A stretch of 64,000 bases of DNA from Balanoglossus misakiensis (GCA_040954595.2 CM082598.2:4402001-4466000); one strand, 5' to 3'. Counted from the first letter of the stretch, positions 1-13,013 are shown. Program-made: numbers and translations. Notes: generated by a model not told the origin, from the letters alone.

Positions 1-1787
1 GGCCGATGATAGTCATCTCTGTTTCCATGGGAACGCATACACGGCCTACGTGTCGTGATACCAGCGTCCATCACGGTACTATCACGTTCGCTTTTATTTT
101 TAGAGGAAACGTTCGAATGAAATTGTTTTACCTCACACAAAACAGGGTATGGTAAATCGAGCGATCGTATACATGAACACCATGATTACAGAAAATTGTC
201 TCTTTCCCAGGTTTTTTGACCGGACACTCTGCCTGTTAGCTGGGAGATTGTTTTATCAAAGAATGTGACTTTTGACCCGAAGGTGTCATCATTATCTCAG
301 ACCTTCTCCTAGCCGTCTTGGTTTCTAATCTTGTAAATTAATTAAATGCCTCTCAGTCTGGTCGAACGGCTTCTGAATTCCTCGGTGTCACATGGTGAAG
401 TTTTCTCGAGCGCGGAACCCGGGGATGCCCTGGGAGTGAGTAATTTGACCCTACATGTCTGGCCAACGTCGCAGAAAAATGTCTCGCCATCATGTACCAA
501 GACGGTCGTTAGAGGGTTATTAGCAGTAACTTATGGTTTTGTTTCCAGTATCTTTGTTCTGTATACAGTATATACCAACTGCGACAATTTCATGGTCTAC
601 TAATATAGCCTATGTGTGTAGCGGCCATTGTTATTGTCGGCAAATGAATTCTAGTCCGCACTTGAATTCATATTTTGTGCAATAACATTGCTGACTATAT
701 ACATAAGCTTGTAGATTATGTTAAAAAGCTGCATACTGGGCATTTCTTCATGGTTCGCGTATTTGATACGAAACCTATGCATGCCTAGGCCTACATGCAT
801 GTCAGATGTGTGTGGGCTTATGTGTGCGTTGACTCATTTCTCCACTAAAAGTCCCAGTGAAATTTGTTTTTATAACCATTCTTTACACATAAATGGACAA
901 GATATACTGAAAATAAAATCTCGGTAATTAAAAAAAAAATGTTCTATAACGAAAATAAATTCCACAGTATCCTGTTTCGAAAGGTTTTTGAATGCTGACG
1001 TTGGCGGTGCACTGTAAATAGTTACTTCCGGTTATAGGGGGCGTGTCTGTTTCGATATGTTGTTTACATGTACGGACACAAATTTGACCTGAAACGCGTT
1101 TAAACGCTCACTTTCCAAGGGAATTTTCGACTGTCGCTGTTCGCCTTGTGGTCGAGATGCATCCGAGTAGGATTTGTGAGGAATTACTGGATTGGTTTCA
1201 CCGTGGAGCGTGGTTTCAAGAAGTGATGTCGTCAAAATTGGCGGCGATCATGCAACAACATTTGCACGTTTCCTTATAAGGTATAGTAAAGCTATATTCC
1301 ATTCCTAATTAATATGGTAACATGGACAGGTTTGACCTGAGTGCGATCGCAACAAAAGTAACCTATACCATGCTACCATGTACACATTGTTATCGACACA
1401 CCACTGTCCACGTGCATGCATGCTTCGTCAACTTTCTCTGTGTCAACTGTTTGGGCTTTGCAATGTACTGCATGTACATGTACTTTGCCAAAGACGTTCC
1501 GTTTCTGTGATAGCTTCAGATTACCTAGTATTTGTTGGTAGGTGGTGGGTTTCATTCTTGAAATTTGGTCATTCTGGTATTCTCATGTCGTATGCATGGA
1601 TTGTAACTCGTACACACTCAAGAAATGACAAATTCTTGGTCATTCTGCTCATACTGGCTCAAAAATTGACAAATTCTTGACTTAAGTTGTATCAAACATA
1701 ATTAATAGAAAAGGGGGCAGGGAGAGAGAGACTTTGTCCCTTTAACTGCTGATCATGTCTCTAAACACTAATGTTTTGTCATACTAG
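1..1787. other. No gene recognised: intron or flank upstream of the cryptochrome 3' exons
   Basis: The first 1.8 kb holds no exon I can link to the cryptochrome that follows, although that gene's N-terminal two thirds must lie upstream. All open frames here are under about 100 codons, have no recognisable family signature and overlap one another on both strands. I therefore read it as intron, or as flank with the earlier exons outside the window. The only element I recognise is a truncated TTAA MITE end at 1687-1741. Confidence 0.5.
1687..1741 (-). mobile_element. Truncated end of TTAA MITE family M1
   Basis: This is one terminus of the family with ends reading AGGGACAAAGTCTCTCTC. It ends in ...GAGACTTTGTCCCT followed by TTAA (1742-1745), and another TTAA lies at 1682-1685 on the truncated side. 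Full-length relatives occur at 36569-36913, 41660-41994 and 42356-42666. Only about 55 bases remain here. Confidence 0.6.
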
Positions 1788-3823
1788 GGTAAAACTGGAT
1801 ACCCCTGGATTGATGCTTGTATGGTGCAACTGAAACGCCAAGGCTGGATTCATCATGTTGGCAGACATGCAGTGTCTTGCTTTCTGACTCGTGGGGATTT
1901 GTGGATCAGTTGGGAGGAGGGTTTGCAGGTACGTCTGGTGTTAGATGGAGTGTGGATGCAGCCTTGCAAAGTTGCACATGATATAGCACTCACAGGCAGC
2001 AGATTCAAATCTTTAACTCTGTCAAAATTTGACCGATCTTTGTTCAAAACTATCTGCATCAATATTAAAGGTTTCTTGATTAGAAACTTGACCAGTGCAC
2101 TTGGGATATATGACATGTTTATAGGGTACCTGCTTTTTTCCTCATATTATTTGAAGAAAAATACTTTAGGCATGTTTTGCCAAATAATAATTAACCTTTT
2201 GTCATTTATTTCTTTTTACACAACAGGTGTTTTTGCAATATTTGCTGGATGCTGATTGGAGCATTTGTGCTGGGAATTGGATGTGGGTTTCTAGTTCAGC
2301 ATTTGAACGTGCTCTGCAGTGCCCTAAATGTTTCTGTCCGGTTCGATACGGTCACCGCATGGACCCATCTGGTGAATTTGTAAGGTAGGCAGAGAAAGAG
2401 TTTAATTTTGTACATACACATCTTACAGGGTGAGAGTAATCTGAAGTGCATAAGTGTTACTTTTCTGTTTAAGCACACCATCAACATTGTTCTTTTACTG
2501 TTCAGGAAAACCCTGCCAACCAAATATCAAGATTACTTGTAAATTTGTTAAAAAAGTAATGACTCATTCATTGTCTAGTGTACAACTTCATTGTTTGCAA
2601 TGATGTACATTGTAGCAGTTTCACTACAGTGTAATACAAAGTAACAACTACATTGTTTGGAATGATGTACATTGTAGCAGTTACACTACAGTGTAATACA
2701 AAGTAACAACCACATTGTTTGCAATGATGTACATTGTAGCAGTTACACTACAATGTAATACAAAGTAACAACCACATTGTTTGCAATGATGTACATTGTA
2801 GCAGTTACACTACAATGTAATACCAAGTAACAACCACATTGTTTGCAGTGATGTAAATTGTAGCAGTTACTCTTCAGTGTAATACAAAGTAACAACCACA
2901 TTGTTTGCAATGATGTACATTGTAGCAGTTACACTACAATGTAATACCAAGTAACAACCACATTGTTTGCAATGATGTACATTGTAGCAGTTACTTTTTG
3001 CCTCTACTGTTGTGTCCAACTAGGCAGGGTCCAGACCTGTAAACACATCTGTGGTTAACACCATTGGAAATTGCAAGCTGTTTACATTCATGTCCATCAG
3101 TATATTTCATAGACCTGTTAATGTAACCATAAAATTATGCAAGCTTCACTGGCTCTGTTGCAAAAATTACAACATTAGCACATTCTTATTACTTATTTTG
3201 GTTCCGTGTATAGGTGTCCAATCATGTTGATTTCTTTTATCTCCCCGCAGACGTTACTTGCCAGTCCTGAAAGACATGCCATTGCGATACTTGTATGAGC
3301 CCTGGAAGGCACCAAAGTCTGTTCAGAAAAAAGCCAACTGCATCATCGGAAAGGATTATCCCCCACCAATGGTTGATCACAAGGAGGTGTCCAAGAAGAA
3401 CTCTGTCATGATGGAGGAAGTGGTGGCCTGCTTGAAAGAGTGCGGTGAGTTTGCGTTTTAAAATACCACACCTTCCACACTTCTGGTATACAGTCAACAT
3501 AGCCTGAGTGTGATATTCGCAATTGGTGTAGTGTTCATAATGCAATGTTTTTGTTAAGGGTTGTAGCCAGGTACGGTAAATGTTACCGGGGTTCCCCAGT
3601 CATTTTACCTGAGTTTTCCCTCGTTACCGGTATATCAATTGAGTCCGTTAGCAGAATAGTGAGGTTGTAACTGACTTTGTGTTTTCATCTCTACACAGCC
3701 ATTCCCCACTGTGCTCCATCTGATGAAACTGAAGTGCGTTCCTTTGTTTGGCTGCCTGATCACTTGTCTGGTGGTGGCCATTGCACAGCCAATGATCTCT
3801 GTAATGGTATTCAAGGCATATGA
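1788..3823 (+). CDS. cry: Type I (Drosophila-type) cryptochrome, C-terminal part (5' exons missing)
   Basis: Four exons: 1788-1928, 2227-2384, 3251-3444 and 3699-3823 (stop TGA). They join in frame with GT-AG introns to 205 residues. They cover the FAD-binding helical domain of the cryptochrome/photolyase family: [61 protein letters not shown] and [13 protein letters not shown]. The wording [11 protein letters not shown], and a tail with [16 protein letters not shown] just before the stop, match the light-sensitive insect/L-CRY class from memory, rather than vertebrate clock CRYs or (6-4) photolyases. In Drosophila CRY that tail lies over the flavin pocket and controls light-dependent partner binding. 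The first visible exon starts in phase 0, so upstream exons are outside the window or beyond a long intron. An alternative reading as (6-4) photolyase is less likely because of the tail. Confidence 0.9.
2570..2995 (+). repeat. 62-bp minisatellite, about 7 copies, in a cryptochrome intron
   Basis: The unit contains ACATTGTTTGCAATGATGT, then ACATTGTAGCAGTTACACTA, and repeats every 62 bases with few changes. It sits between the second and third visible cryptochrome exons. Each unit contains the near-palindrome TTACACTACAGTGTAA. The same satellite in inverse orientation lies at 29150-29560 in an RBM28 intron. Confidence 0.85.
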
Positions 3824-3962
3824 ATCACAGTCACTGATAACAGACCATGCTTTCATGCGAACATCCAGTATCAATGCCTGAAAACCCTTTACACTTGGAC
3901 ACGTAAAGTAGGGTGATTTTAATAACATATGTAACTAAATTCCTTTGTTCATTGTACTTCTA

Positions 3963-3968
3963 AATAAA
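3963..3968 (+). terminator. Polyadenylation signal of the cryptochrome gene
   Basis: A canonical AATAAA lies about 140 bases after the stop codon. It is the first such hexamer downstream and fits the expected 3' UTR end. Confidence 0.5.
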
Positions 3969-4588
3969 TTATAACTTTCGAATTTCTTTTAATTTTGGAT
4001 TCTCCTTTGTATGTATAATTAAAATCCTGGATGAAGCATAGAGGGTCACCGTGCTTATTTTGATATGCGCAGCCAGGAATTTAGTCGATAATAGAAGAAA
4101 ACGAAATTTATCTCAAAATAGAGGGCAGTGCCCACACAATTTTATATGATGGATAAATTTTTAATTACTGGACAGTAGTAGAACTTTGTGTTCTAGTAAT
4201 TATTAATGTAATCGTATGGGGGAAAAAGACGAGTACACACAGTATGTTTTAATTCATTGTGTTTATTGTGCAATTGTCTTTTGTAATACATGTAATGAAC
4301 AAGTGAAATTTTAATAATCCTGTCTTGAAATTCTGCATGATGCAAAGTAATGTAACTGTACTGCTGTTAAATTGATAAAAAAAAAACATGGCAATTTGAT
4401 GCTACTTTTGCCTTGTCAATTTTGGCTGTAGTATGAGACAGAAGAAACTGTATGTTGACCGATTTTTATGACTTCCTTTGGCCAAACATTTGTCTTAAAC
4501 GTGGCAACAATCGGCCATCTTAAAATTGTGTCGACCATACAAGGTTTTCTTCACAATACCTACCGGTAAATAGCAAAAACCTATTTAA

Positions 4589-4790
4589 AGTAAAGGGGTC
4601 GTCACGCCGCGTTTGTTTATAAACATTACAGTTCATCCACAAAACTAGATAATTCTTAGAATGAACGACATGACAGGGCATGACAGCAACTGAAGATCCT
4701 AGTAGGTCGTGGCGACTGCAGTGGGGTTAGCTCTGGTACGGGAGGACATATTCTCAAGGGGACCCAATCTGGCGTGACGAACCCTTCCCT
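4589..4790. mobile_element. TTAA MITE family M2, copy 1
   Basis: The ends are inverted repeats reading approximately AAGGGGTCGTC..CGCCGCG, flanked by TTAA at 4585-4588 and 4791-4794. Homologues lie in the right arm (25398-25599) and in an intron of the coiled-coil gene (39202-39426). TTAA duplication is typical of piggyBac-type elements; no transposase is present, so it is non-autonomous. Confidence 0.7.
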
Positions 4791-5339
4791 TTAAGGTAGG
4801 GAGAATTGTAAACTTGTTTGCATATTTCTAACTCCTGATTTATTTCCTAATGTACTGCACCTAGTTTGATAACATTTGTTGAATGTTCAATATTGTCGTG
4901 TATCTAGACTTCTTGCACAGAATTGGATGAAACTATACAGAGATATTGTTTCTATGTGTATTAATTAAACCATATTTGGACACTCAATAAAGTGCAGTAT
5001 TGAATCGCCAATCTGTAATCTGTAATCACTATGAAAAGTTAAGAGTAAATTGCACCAAGACATTAGCAGTCAGGCAGATTGTGCATTGTATTCTGTCTGT
5101 CTGCTCATTTGCCAGTCCCATCAAGAACTGACATTGTTTTATTTATTTTTTAAAAGCTACACATACAGTTTTGATATTTAATTTACATGTCACTTGCGAT
5201 AATCAATTGTTCAAATTATAGCATGTATTCAGAAGTCATACATTCCGTGGGCTGTACCATTCAATGTTGGGTATGATGAACCGATAGAATCAACGGGGGG
5301 TAATGTTTCGCCTATCATTCTATGATGTCATAAATTAGA

Positions 5340-7195
5340 ATATGCAAATAATATCTTCGGATTCCAACTGGACAATGGAGGACGAAGACCGCGTATGATT
5401 TCCTTGCATTATTGTGTCTTCCTGTAAATGAAAAATGTAAAGGATCGGTTAAATATTTGCATAGAAGTCAAAACCACACAGGACAAAGACCTTATTTTGC
5501 CTCAAATGCGGTAACTGTCACTTACCGAATTCGAACATCAATTGCAGAAATCCGCGCCAAAATCGTCTTTTTTTCAATTCAACTACTTGTTAGTTTTTCA
5601 GTATGCGGCATATAAGGTGGAAAAGCTTGAATTAGCTGCGATGATGCTCAGAACGGGAAGCTAAAAGTTCCCGCCATCGAACTACACCCAAACCCGCGAA
5701 CCACACCCTAAATCAGTCGATCGTATCTACTACATGCGACGCGCTTACAGTCAAGCAAAACAAAATCGACGCGGAAAAAAGGGCTAGCTCCATGTAGCAT
5801 GGACTGGCAATAGTATAAACTGTTGAAGTACATACCTGCTGCCGATGTGATGTGCTGTGCGTAGAATTTTGGGGCGGCTAAACTTCAACTGCTGCGATGT
5901 TGTCACGTAGGCGCTGTCACTCACAATGACTGGGAATCCTTAACTTTGGCCGCAGATTGTTCTCTTCCTGTTAATTTTGCAACTGGACAATGGAGGACGA
6001 AGACTGCGTAAGATTTCCTTGCATTATTGTGTCTTCCTGTAATTGAAAAATGGAAAGGATCGGTTAGATATTACTATAGAAGTCAAAACCACACAGGAAA
6101 AAGACCTTATTTTGCCTCAAATGCGGTAACTGTCACTTACCAAATTCGTACATCAATACAGTCAAAATGACAGAAATCCGCGCCAAAATCGTCTTTTTGT
6201 CAATTCAACTACTTGCTAGTTTTTCAGTATGTGGCATGATAAGGTGGAAAAGCTTGAATTAGCCGCGATCATGCTCAGAACGGGAAGCTAAAAGTTCGCG
6301 CCATCGAACCACACCCAAACCCGCGAACCACACCCTAAATCAGTCGATCGTATCTACTACATGCGACGCGCTTACAATCAAGCAAAACAAAATCGACGCG
6401 GAAAAAAGGGCTAGCTTCATGTAGCATGAACTGGCAATAGTATAATTTTTTGAAGTACATACCTGCTGCCGATGTGATGTGCTGTGCGTAGAATTTTTGG
6501 GCGGCTAAACTTCAACTGCTGCGATGTTGTCACGTAGGTGCTGTCACTCACAATGACTGGGAATCCTTAACTTTGGCCGCAGATTGTTCTCTTCCTGTTA
6601 ATTTTCCAACTGGACAATGGAGGACGTAGACCGCGTATGATTTCCTTGCATTATTGTGTCTTCCTGTAATTGAAAAATGGAAAGGATCGGTTAGATGTTT
6701 CCATAGGAGTCAAAACCACACAGGACAAAGACCTTATTTTGCCTCAAATGCGGTAACTGTCACTTACCGAATTCGAACATCAATAGTCCAAATTGCAGAA
6801 ATCCGCGCCAAAATCGTCTTTTTTTCAATTCAACTACTTGCTAGTTTTTCAGTATGCGGCATGTTCATAAGGTGGAAAAGTTTGAATTGGCCGCGATGAT
6901 GCTCAGAACGGAAAGTCAAAAGTTCGCGCCATGGAACCGCACCCAAACCCGCCAACCGCGCCCTAATCTGTCGATCATATCTTCATGCGACGCGCTTTAA
7001 ATCAAGTAAAGCAAAATCGACGCGGAAATAAGGGCTAGTTTGATGTAGCAAGGACTGGCAATAGTATAAAATGTTGAAGTACATACCTGTTGTCGATGTG
7101 ATGTGCTGTACTGTGCGTAGATTTTTGGGCGGCTAAACTTCAACTGCTGCGATGTTGTCATGTAGGCGCTGTCACTCACAATGATGATCGAATTA
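5340..7195. repeat. Three direct copies of a ~620-bp module
   Basis: Blocks beginning near 5360, 5985 and 6600 share the order AACTGGACAATGGAGGACG, GGATCGGTTA, CACACAGGA, ATCCGCGCCAAAATCGTC, GGTGGAAAAG and GCGACGCGCTT, ending before GTTGTCACGTAGG. One copy in the opposite direction lies at 7560-8230 and a partial one at 9479-9780. The mirror region of the right arm (23570-24850) has two copies plus a fragment. The short open frames here are repeat-derived. Confidence 0.75.
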
Positions 7196-7227
7196 TGTTC
7201 AGTGCAGAGACTGGACTTGCTATTTGC

Positions 7228-7536
7228 ATATTCAAATTATGACTTCATAGATTGACAGACACGTGAATAAACAAGCATCAGCCAATAGATTCAAACATTG
7301 CGCCAACCGTCACTCCACCTTTGACAGTTGTGTATGCGTGCATTCAGGAACAATGCATTCAGTGGTTATGCTGTTTTATGTAACAGAGAAACCAGGTGTC
7401 ATCGACAATGGACAGCCTTCATAGTGAGAATTCTTCACTAAGGTGGAGTGACGGTTGGCGCAATGTTTGAATCTATTGGCTGATGTTTTGTAATCACGTG
7501 TCTGTCAATCTATGAAGTCATAATTTGAATATGCCT
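7228..7536. mobile_element. Hairpin MITE M3 with ~90-bp inverted repeats
   Basis: The left end GCATATTCAAATTATGACTT and inner CGCCAACCGTCACTCCACC are mirrored by GGTGGAGTGACGGTTGGCG and ending AATTTGAATATGC. A loop of about 115 bases separates them. It sits between direct and inverted copies of the 620-bp module, so the whole 5.3-8.2 kb block is itself a nested inverted repeat. The mirror copy is at 23223-23533. Confidence 0.75.
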
Positions 7537-7559
7537 ATGGGAAGTCAAGTCACCGTACT

Positions 7560-8230
7560 TAATGTGATCGACAGATCAAGTCTTCATTATTGTGAGTGAC
7601 AGCGCCTACGTGACAACATCGCAGCAGTTGAAGTTTAGCCGCTCCAAAAGTCTACGCACAGCACATCACATCGGCAGCAGGTATGTACTCCAACAGTTTA
7701 TACTATTGCCAGTCCATGCTGCATGAAGTTAGCCCTTATTTCCGCGTTGATTTTGTTTTGCTTGATTTTAAGCGCGTCGCATGTAGTAGATACGATCGAC
7801 AGACTAGGGTGTGGTTCGCGTGTTTGGGTGTGGTTCGATGGCGCGAACTTTTAGCTTCCCGTTCTGAGCATGATCGCGGCTAATTCAAGCTTTTCCACCT
7901 TATCATGCCGCATCCTGAAAAACTAACAAGTAGTTGAATTGACAAAAAGACGATTTTGGCGCGGATTTCTGTCATTTTGACTATATTGATGTACGAATTT
8001 GGTAAGTGACAGTTACCGCGTTTGAGGCAAAATAAGGTTTTGTCCTGTGTGGTTTTGACTTCTATGGAAATATCTAACCGATCCTTTTTCAATTTCTTAA
8101 AGGAATGCACAGTAATGCAAGGAAATCATACGCGGTTTTCTTCCTCCATTGTCCAGTTGGAAAATTAACAGGAAATGAACAATCTGCGGCCATAGTTAAC
8201 GATTCCCAGTCATATTTGTGAAAATGGAAA
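7560..8230. repeat. Inverted copy of the ~620-bp module
   Basis: It reads as the reverse complement of the modules at 5340-7195, including CCTCCATTGTCCAGTTGG at its end. The modules therefore face each other across MITE M3. The following 100 bases (8230-8340) recur at 9650-9780 and end in a GAAAGTAAGT splice-donor-like sequence. I saw no convincing protein. Confidence 0.7.
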
Positions 8231-9800
8231 ACCAAGCTGTAAATTCTTCATCAAGAGAGATGTACGTTACCATCCGAAGATTCCGTTTTGGAACAACACG
8301 CAAGTTTCCGGTTGGAAGACCTGCATAGAGAAAGTAAGTCTTGACAACTTTTCCGTTATTGAGTAATGTATTTTTGTGTTAAACATAGGGCCATTTGCGG
8401 GAATATTGTATTGTAAAATGGCTCAAAAAGTTGTTAGCAATACCGAAGGATTCAGAGCACGCTTTGGTTGCTATTGCTGCACGCGCTTTTTCATGTGCAA
8501 AATCTTCTTGTTCCATTGTTGATGTTCTATGGATTTATAGCTCAGGATATTTTCAATGAATACTTTGCTTTTTGAAAACCACCTTTATAATTTCGACATG
8601 CTAGCGGCTCTAAGAAAGTTAACGTTTGTAAAATTCTGAAATCTTTGGAAAATTCCTTGCAGATTTTTATGAGCTGACTCGTAGCTGTCAACATTTGCAT
8701 ATATGTGACGTCATTGGCCAAAGGCGCGAAAAAAATGGCGCCTTTTCAAAATTGTATGGTATTCTTATTCTTATTCCGTATTCTTTCTACACAAACAAAC
8801 CATGGGAACTTTTACATTTTGATTGAATTTGAAATGTTAACTTTCGCAAACGTGGCTTGGCAATTTGAATCCTTCGGTATACAAAATGTACCCTAATTAA
8901 GGATTTCTTGTCGTTTCTTTAAATCTGAACTTCTCGCCATATGGACATGACATGCGAATACTTCTACTCTTACTAAGGCAGCATAAACGTAACATTTTTA
9001 GGTCACAAAGAGTTTAGGAAACAAATTTAATAGAGCGTTTATAAGGTCCGTACTACTAAAGAAAACTTCCGAAACTAGCCCAAATACATTTGAAAATAAA
9101 ACTACACTTTAAATTTAAAAATAACACGTGTCGCTTCTATTGATTGTTGCGGCCCTTCGATACTGCAGGAAGCATGTACCACTATCGTAAATATTTTACT
9201 GCATGCTAACGGAATTTGAGAAATAAAAGAAGTCAAGCTTAAATCGAGTAGGTTTATTAACCTTATCGATATGTTTGAATGTTTGATTTATTTATCGCCC
9301 AAAGTGTATAACAGCAGACTGCAGATTTCAGTGCTATTCCAATTGAACCATTCCAACCAATAATAAATCTGAAATCACCAAGATTTATTTGAATTTTTTT
9401 AAAAGTACTCGAATTTTTGAACGTGTCGATTCCAATCAACAAGTCCAAGTGTAGTGACTAATTTGAGACGGAATTAAGGTCTTTGTCCTGTGTGGTTTTG
9501 TCTTCTATTGAAATATCTAACCGATCCTTTCCCTTTTTCAATTTCTTACAGGAATGCAAGGAAATCATACGCGGTCTTCGTCCTCCATTGTCCAGTTGGA
9601 AAATTAACAGGAAATGAACAATCTGTGGCCATAGTTAACGATTCCCAGTCATATTCGTGAAAATGGAAAACCAAGCTGTAAATTCTTCATCAAGAGAGAA
9701 GGACGTCGCAATCCGAAGATTCCCGTTTTGGAACAAGACGCAAGTTTCTGGTTGGAAGACCTGAATAGAGAAAGTAAGTTTTGACAACTTTTCTTTTATT

Positions 9801-11320
9801 GAGTAATCATATTTCGAATAGATAATTTTACACCCATTGTGAGATCCCGTGAGATTAAATTAAATACCGTAGCAACGGATTTCTACCCAATTTATGAAAG
9901 TCGAACTTTTTCGAATAGATAAATTTCAACTCTTTATCATATCTTGTGAGACTTAATTATTTACCGTAGCAACGGATTTCTACCCAATTTATGAAAGTCG
10001 AACGTTTTCGAATATATTAATTTCAACTCTATATCAGATCTCGTGAGGCTTAATTAATTACCGTAGCAACGGGTTTCTAGCCAATTTATTTAAGTCGAAA
10101 TTTTTTCGGATAGATAATTTTCCACGCATTATGAGATCTCGTGAGACTTATTTAATTACCGTAGCAACGGATTTCTAGCTAATTTATAAATGTCGATCAT
10201 ATTTCGAATAGATAATTTTCGACCTCATTGTGGGTCCCGTGAGATTAAATTAATTACCGTAGCAACGGAATTCTACCCAATTTATAACAGTCGAACTTTT
10301 TTCGAATAGATAATTTCAACTCTATATCAGATCTCGTAAGACTTAATTAATTACCGTAGCAACGGGTTTCTAGCCAATTTATTTAAGTCGATTTTTTCGG
10401 ATAGATAGTTTTCCACGCATTATGAGATCTCATGAGACTTATTTAATTACCGTAGCAACGTATTTCTAGCTAATTTATAAATGTCGATCATATTTCGAAT
10501 AGATAAGTTTCCACCCATTGTGAGATCCTGTGAGACTTAATTTATTACCGTAGCAACGGATTTCTAGCCAATTTATAAAAGTCGGTCTTTTTTGGAATAC
10601 ATAATTTTCCACCCATTTTGAGATCTCGTGAGACTTAATTAATTACCGTAGCCACGGATTTCTAGCCAATTTATAAAAGTCGGTCTTTTTTGGAATACAT
10701 AATTTTCCACCCATTGTGAGATCTCGTGAGACTTAATTAATTACCGTAGCAACGGATTTCTAGCCAATTTATGAAAGTCGGTCTTTTTTGGAAAACATTA
10801 TTTTCCACCAATTGTGAGATCTCGTGAGACTTAATTTATTACCGTAGCAACGGATTTCTAGCCAATTTATGAAAGTCGAATATATAAATTTCAACTCTTT
10901 ATCAGATCTTGTGAGACTTATTAATTACCGTAGCAACGGATTTCTACCCAATTCATAATAGTCGAACTATTTTCGAATAGATAATTTTCCACTTATTGTG
11001 AGATTTCGTGAAACTTAATTAATTACCGTAGCAACAGATTTCTAGCCAATTTATAAAAGTCGCTCTTTTTCGAATAGATAATTTTCCACTTATTGTGAGA
11101 TTTCGTGAGACTTAATTAATTACCGTAGCAACGGATTTCTAGCCAATTTATGAAAGTCGGTCTTTTTTCGAATAGATAATATTCCACCCATTGTGAGATC
11201 TCGTGAGACTTAATTAATTACCGTAGCAACGGATTTCTAGCCAATTTATGAAAGTCGGTCTTTTTTTAAATGGATAATTTTGCACCTTTTGTGAGATTTC
11301 GTGATACTTAATTTATTACG
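9801..11320 (+). repeat. 98-bp satellite array, about 15 copies (left arm)
   Basis: The invariant core ACCGTAGCAACGGATTTCTA recurs every ~98 bases, followed by an AT-rich part and GAGATCTCGTGAGACTTAAT. I counted core copies near 9865, 9963, 10060, 10157, 10255, 10351, 10447, 10546, 10644, 10742, 10839, 10926, 11024, 11121 and 11218. The mirror array in the right arm has about 22 copies. The arrays have expanded or contracted since the arms formed. Confidence 0.9.
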
Positions 11321-11691
11321 AATATCTGTAAAAATATAACTCGCTTTATTGAACTTGTATGTCTTGAATGTTGTTTTCTTAGGCAAATTTTTGTTAACTT
11401 GTGTTCAAATATCTAACTCCAAAGGTATGGCAGCGCCCTCATGACAGCGCCCTGAATCGGTGGCTCTGTCAATACGTGAACTCAGTCATATACACGGTGT
11501 CTGCCTAAAAAGGAGCTATGATTTCAATAAATTACAGAAATTTCAGTAAATCTTTATTTTGTTCTAAAAACTACAATTACTCTAATTGGCACATGTGGTG
11601 TTTTTTTGCATGTTCTCAGACGTGGTCCATATTGATCAAAGATGAATCCAAATTATTTCGGGTACTGGATGGCTGAAAGAAGAAATACCAG

Positions 11692-11796
11692 GAGCTCTGG
11701 AACTCACTACCTGATGACATTCGTCTAGCTACCAGTCTAGACTCTTTTAAGGGGAAGCTGAAGACTCACTTGTTTAAAACAGCCTACAGTGTGTGA
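11692..11796 (+). pseudogene. Relic of a non-LTR retrotransposon reverse transcriptase C-terminus (left arm)
   Basis: An in-frame segment reads ELWNSLPDDIRLATSLDSF, then KGKLKTHLFKTAYSV and a stop. The WNSLP..IR.A.S...FK..LK..LF pattern is the usual C-terminal end of non-LTR (LINE) polymerases in animals. Only about 34 codons remain, so this is a dead fragment. The exact mirror copy lies at 18209-18313 on the other strand. Confidence 0.7.
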
Positions 11797-12285
11797 ACAA
11801 CCATCGGGCGTCACTGAACAGTTCTCTGGATTTTAGCGCAATGTAAATGTTTTTGATTGATTTTTTTTATGGAGATGGGCGATTGATATTGGTTATGGAG
11901 AATCCAAACAACATGAAATACTATATTGATTTTTACTATTTGTGACCAACAAAAAGCAAATGCTTTTCAAATATATTCTCATCAGAAATTATGTGGCGCA
12001 ATGCCCGCGGACTCAATAACACTGAACACTGACTAAAAATGACTCTAAACCAATTAAAAAAATATGTATAAAAAATTCCCTCAGACGTCAATACAGCATG
12101 TGCAAAAGCAGTTTAGGACTTAAGACATTCTGCTGCACGTGATGTGATAACACATCACAAAGCAGCCATCATTAGATCCATATGCACATGCTGTAGATGC
12201 AAGACTCAATAGATGGGTAAAAGGTAAGATGATTAGGTGTTAATTGTGTAAGATAATTTAATAATTTCTGTTGTGATCATTTTAA

Positions 12286-13013
12286 GGTAGTATGCGCCAC
12301 AAAATTCAGTCTTAAATTTTTTCTTGTTTGTGCTCAAGGCAATGTTAGATTAATCTCGCAAAATTGAGAATGAAAATTGGGGAAATGGAACCAAATTATC
12401 TCCATGAAATAATGATTGTTATGAAAACAAGATGGCTGTATTTCTTTTTTCCTTCTAAAAGACTCGTACAATTTCATGTAAAGCTTGGAAGAATATCAAA
12501 CCTTTTCTAAAATTTACTCTAATTTTACAGCAAAGTCTTTTTTAGAAAATGAAACATCATTTTTGTTTGTTTCCAAAAACATTCCTAAACAATTCATGTA
12601 ACACAGAATTGAAAAGTTTGGAAGACTCTAAATTGTTGATAACTTGTTCTTGTATTTTGCTCACAGCAACTTTATATTATTCTAAATATTGTGAAAAAAA
12701 TTACGGGCTTAATTGAAAATTTTAAACATAGAAATTTACAGAAACGGTTTCCATGAAAATAAGATGAACACCATTTTCGTTTGTTTGTTCCCAAAAAGAT
12801 TCCTAATCAATTAATGTAGCGCAGAATTGAAAATTTTTGAAGATTCTAAATTGTTTTTAATTTGGATTTTGCTCAAAGGAACTTTAGATTACTGTCTCTT
12901 AAAAGTCTGAACGATGGGTAAATTGTTTAAAATTTCGAGCTAAAAATTGCTGCCAATTTGTTTGGAGGACTATCGTTTTCTTCGCAGGATTTGACCCTGA
13001 AGCGCATACTATC
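12286..13013. mobile_element. TTAA MITE (GGTAGTATGCGC ends), left arm
   Basis: The ends GGTAGTATGCGC and GCGCATACTATC form inverted repeats, flanked by TTAA at 12282-12285 and 13014-13017. The inside is AT-rich with no coding frame. The mirror copy is 16992-17721. Loosely similar GGTAGACTGC..GTCTTAAA sequence occurs near 50150. Confidence 0.65.

Noticed and set aside
346-1680. Small frames (60-100 codons) at the left end as missing cryptochrome exons
   Set aside because: None contains photolyase-family motifs or matching splice phases.
5412-6899. HTGQRPYF-like string resembling a C2H2 zinc-finger linker
   Set aside because: The following residues lack Cys/His spacing, the frame is broken between module copies, and the sequence is a non-coding repeat.
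9801-11320. CRISPR-like array
   Set aside because: Repeats are 98 bp, fully tandem with no unique spacers, and lie in a eukaryotic genome: a satellite.
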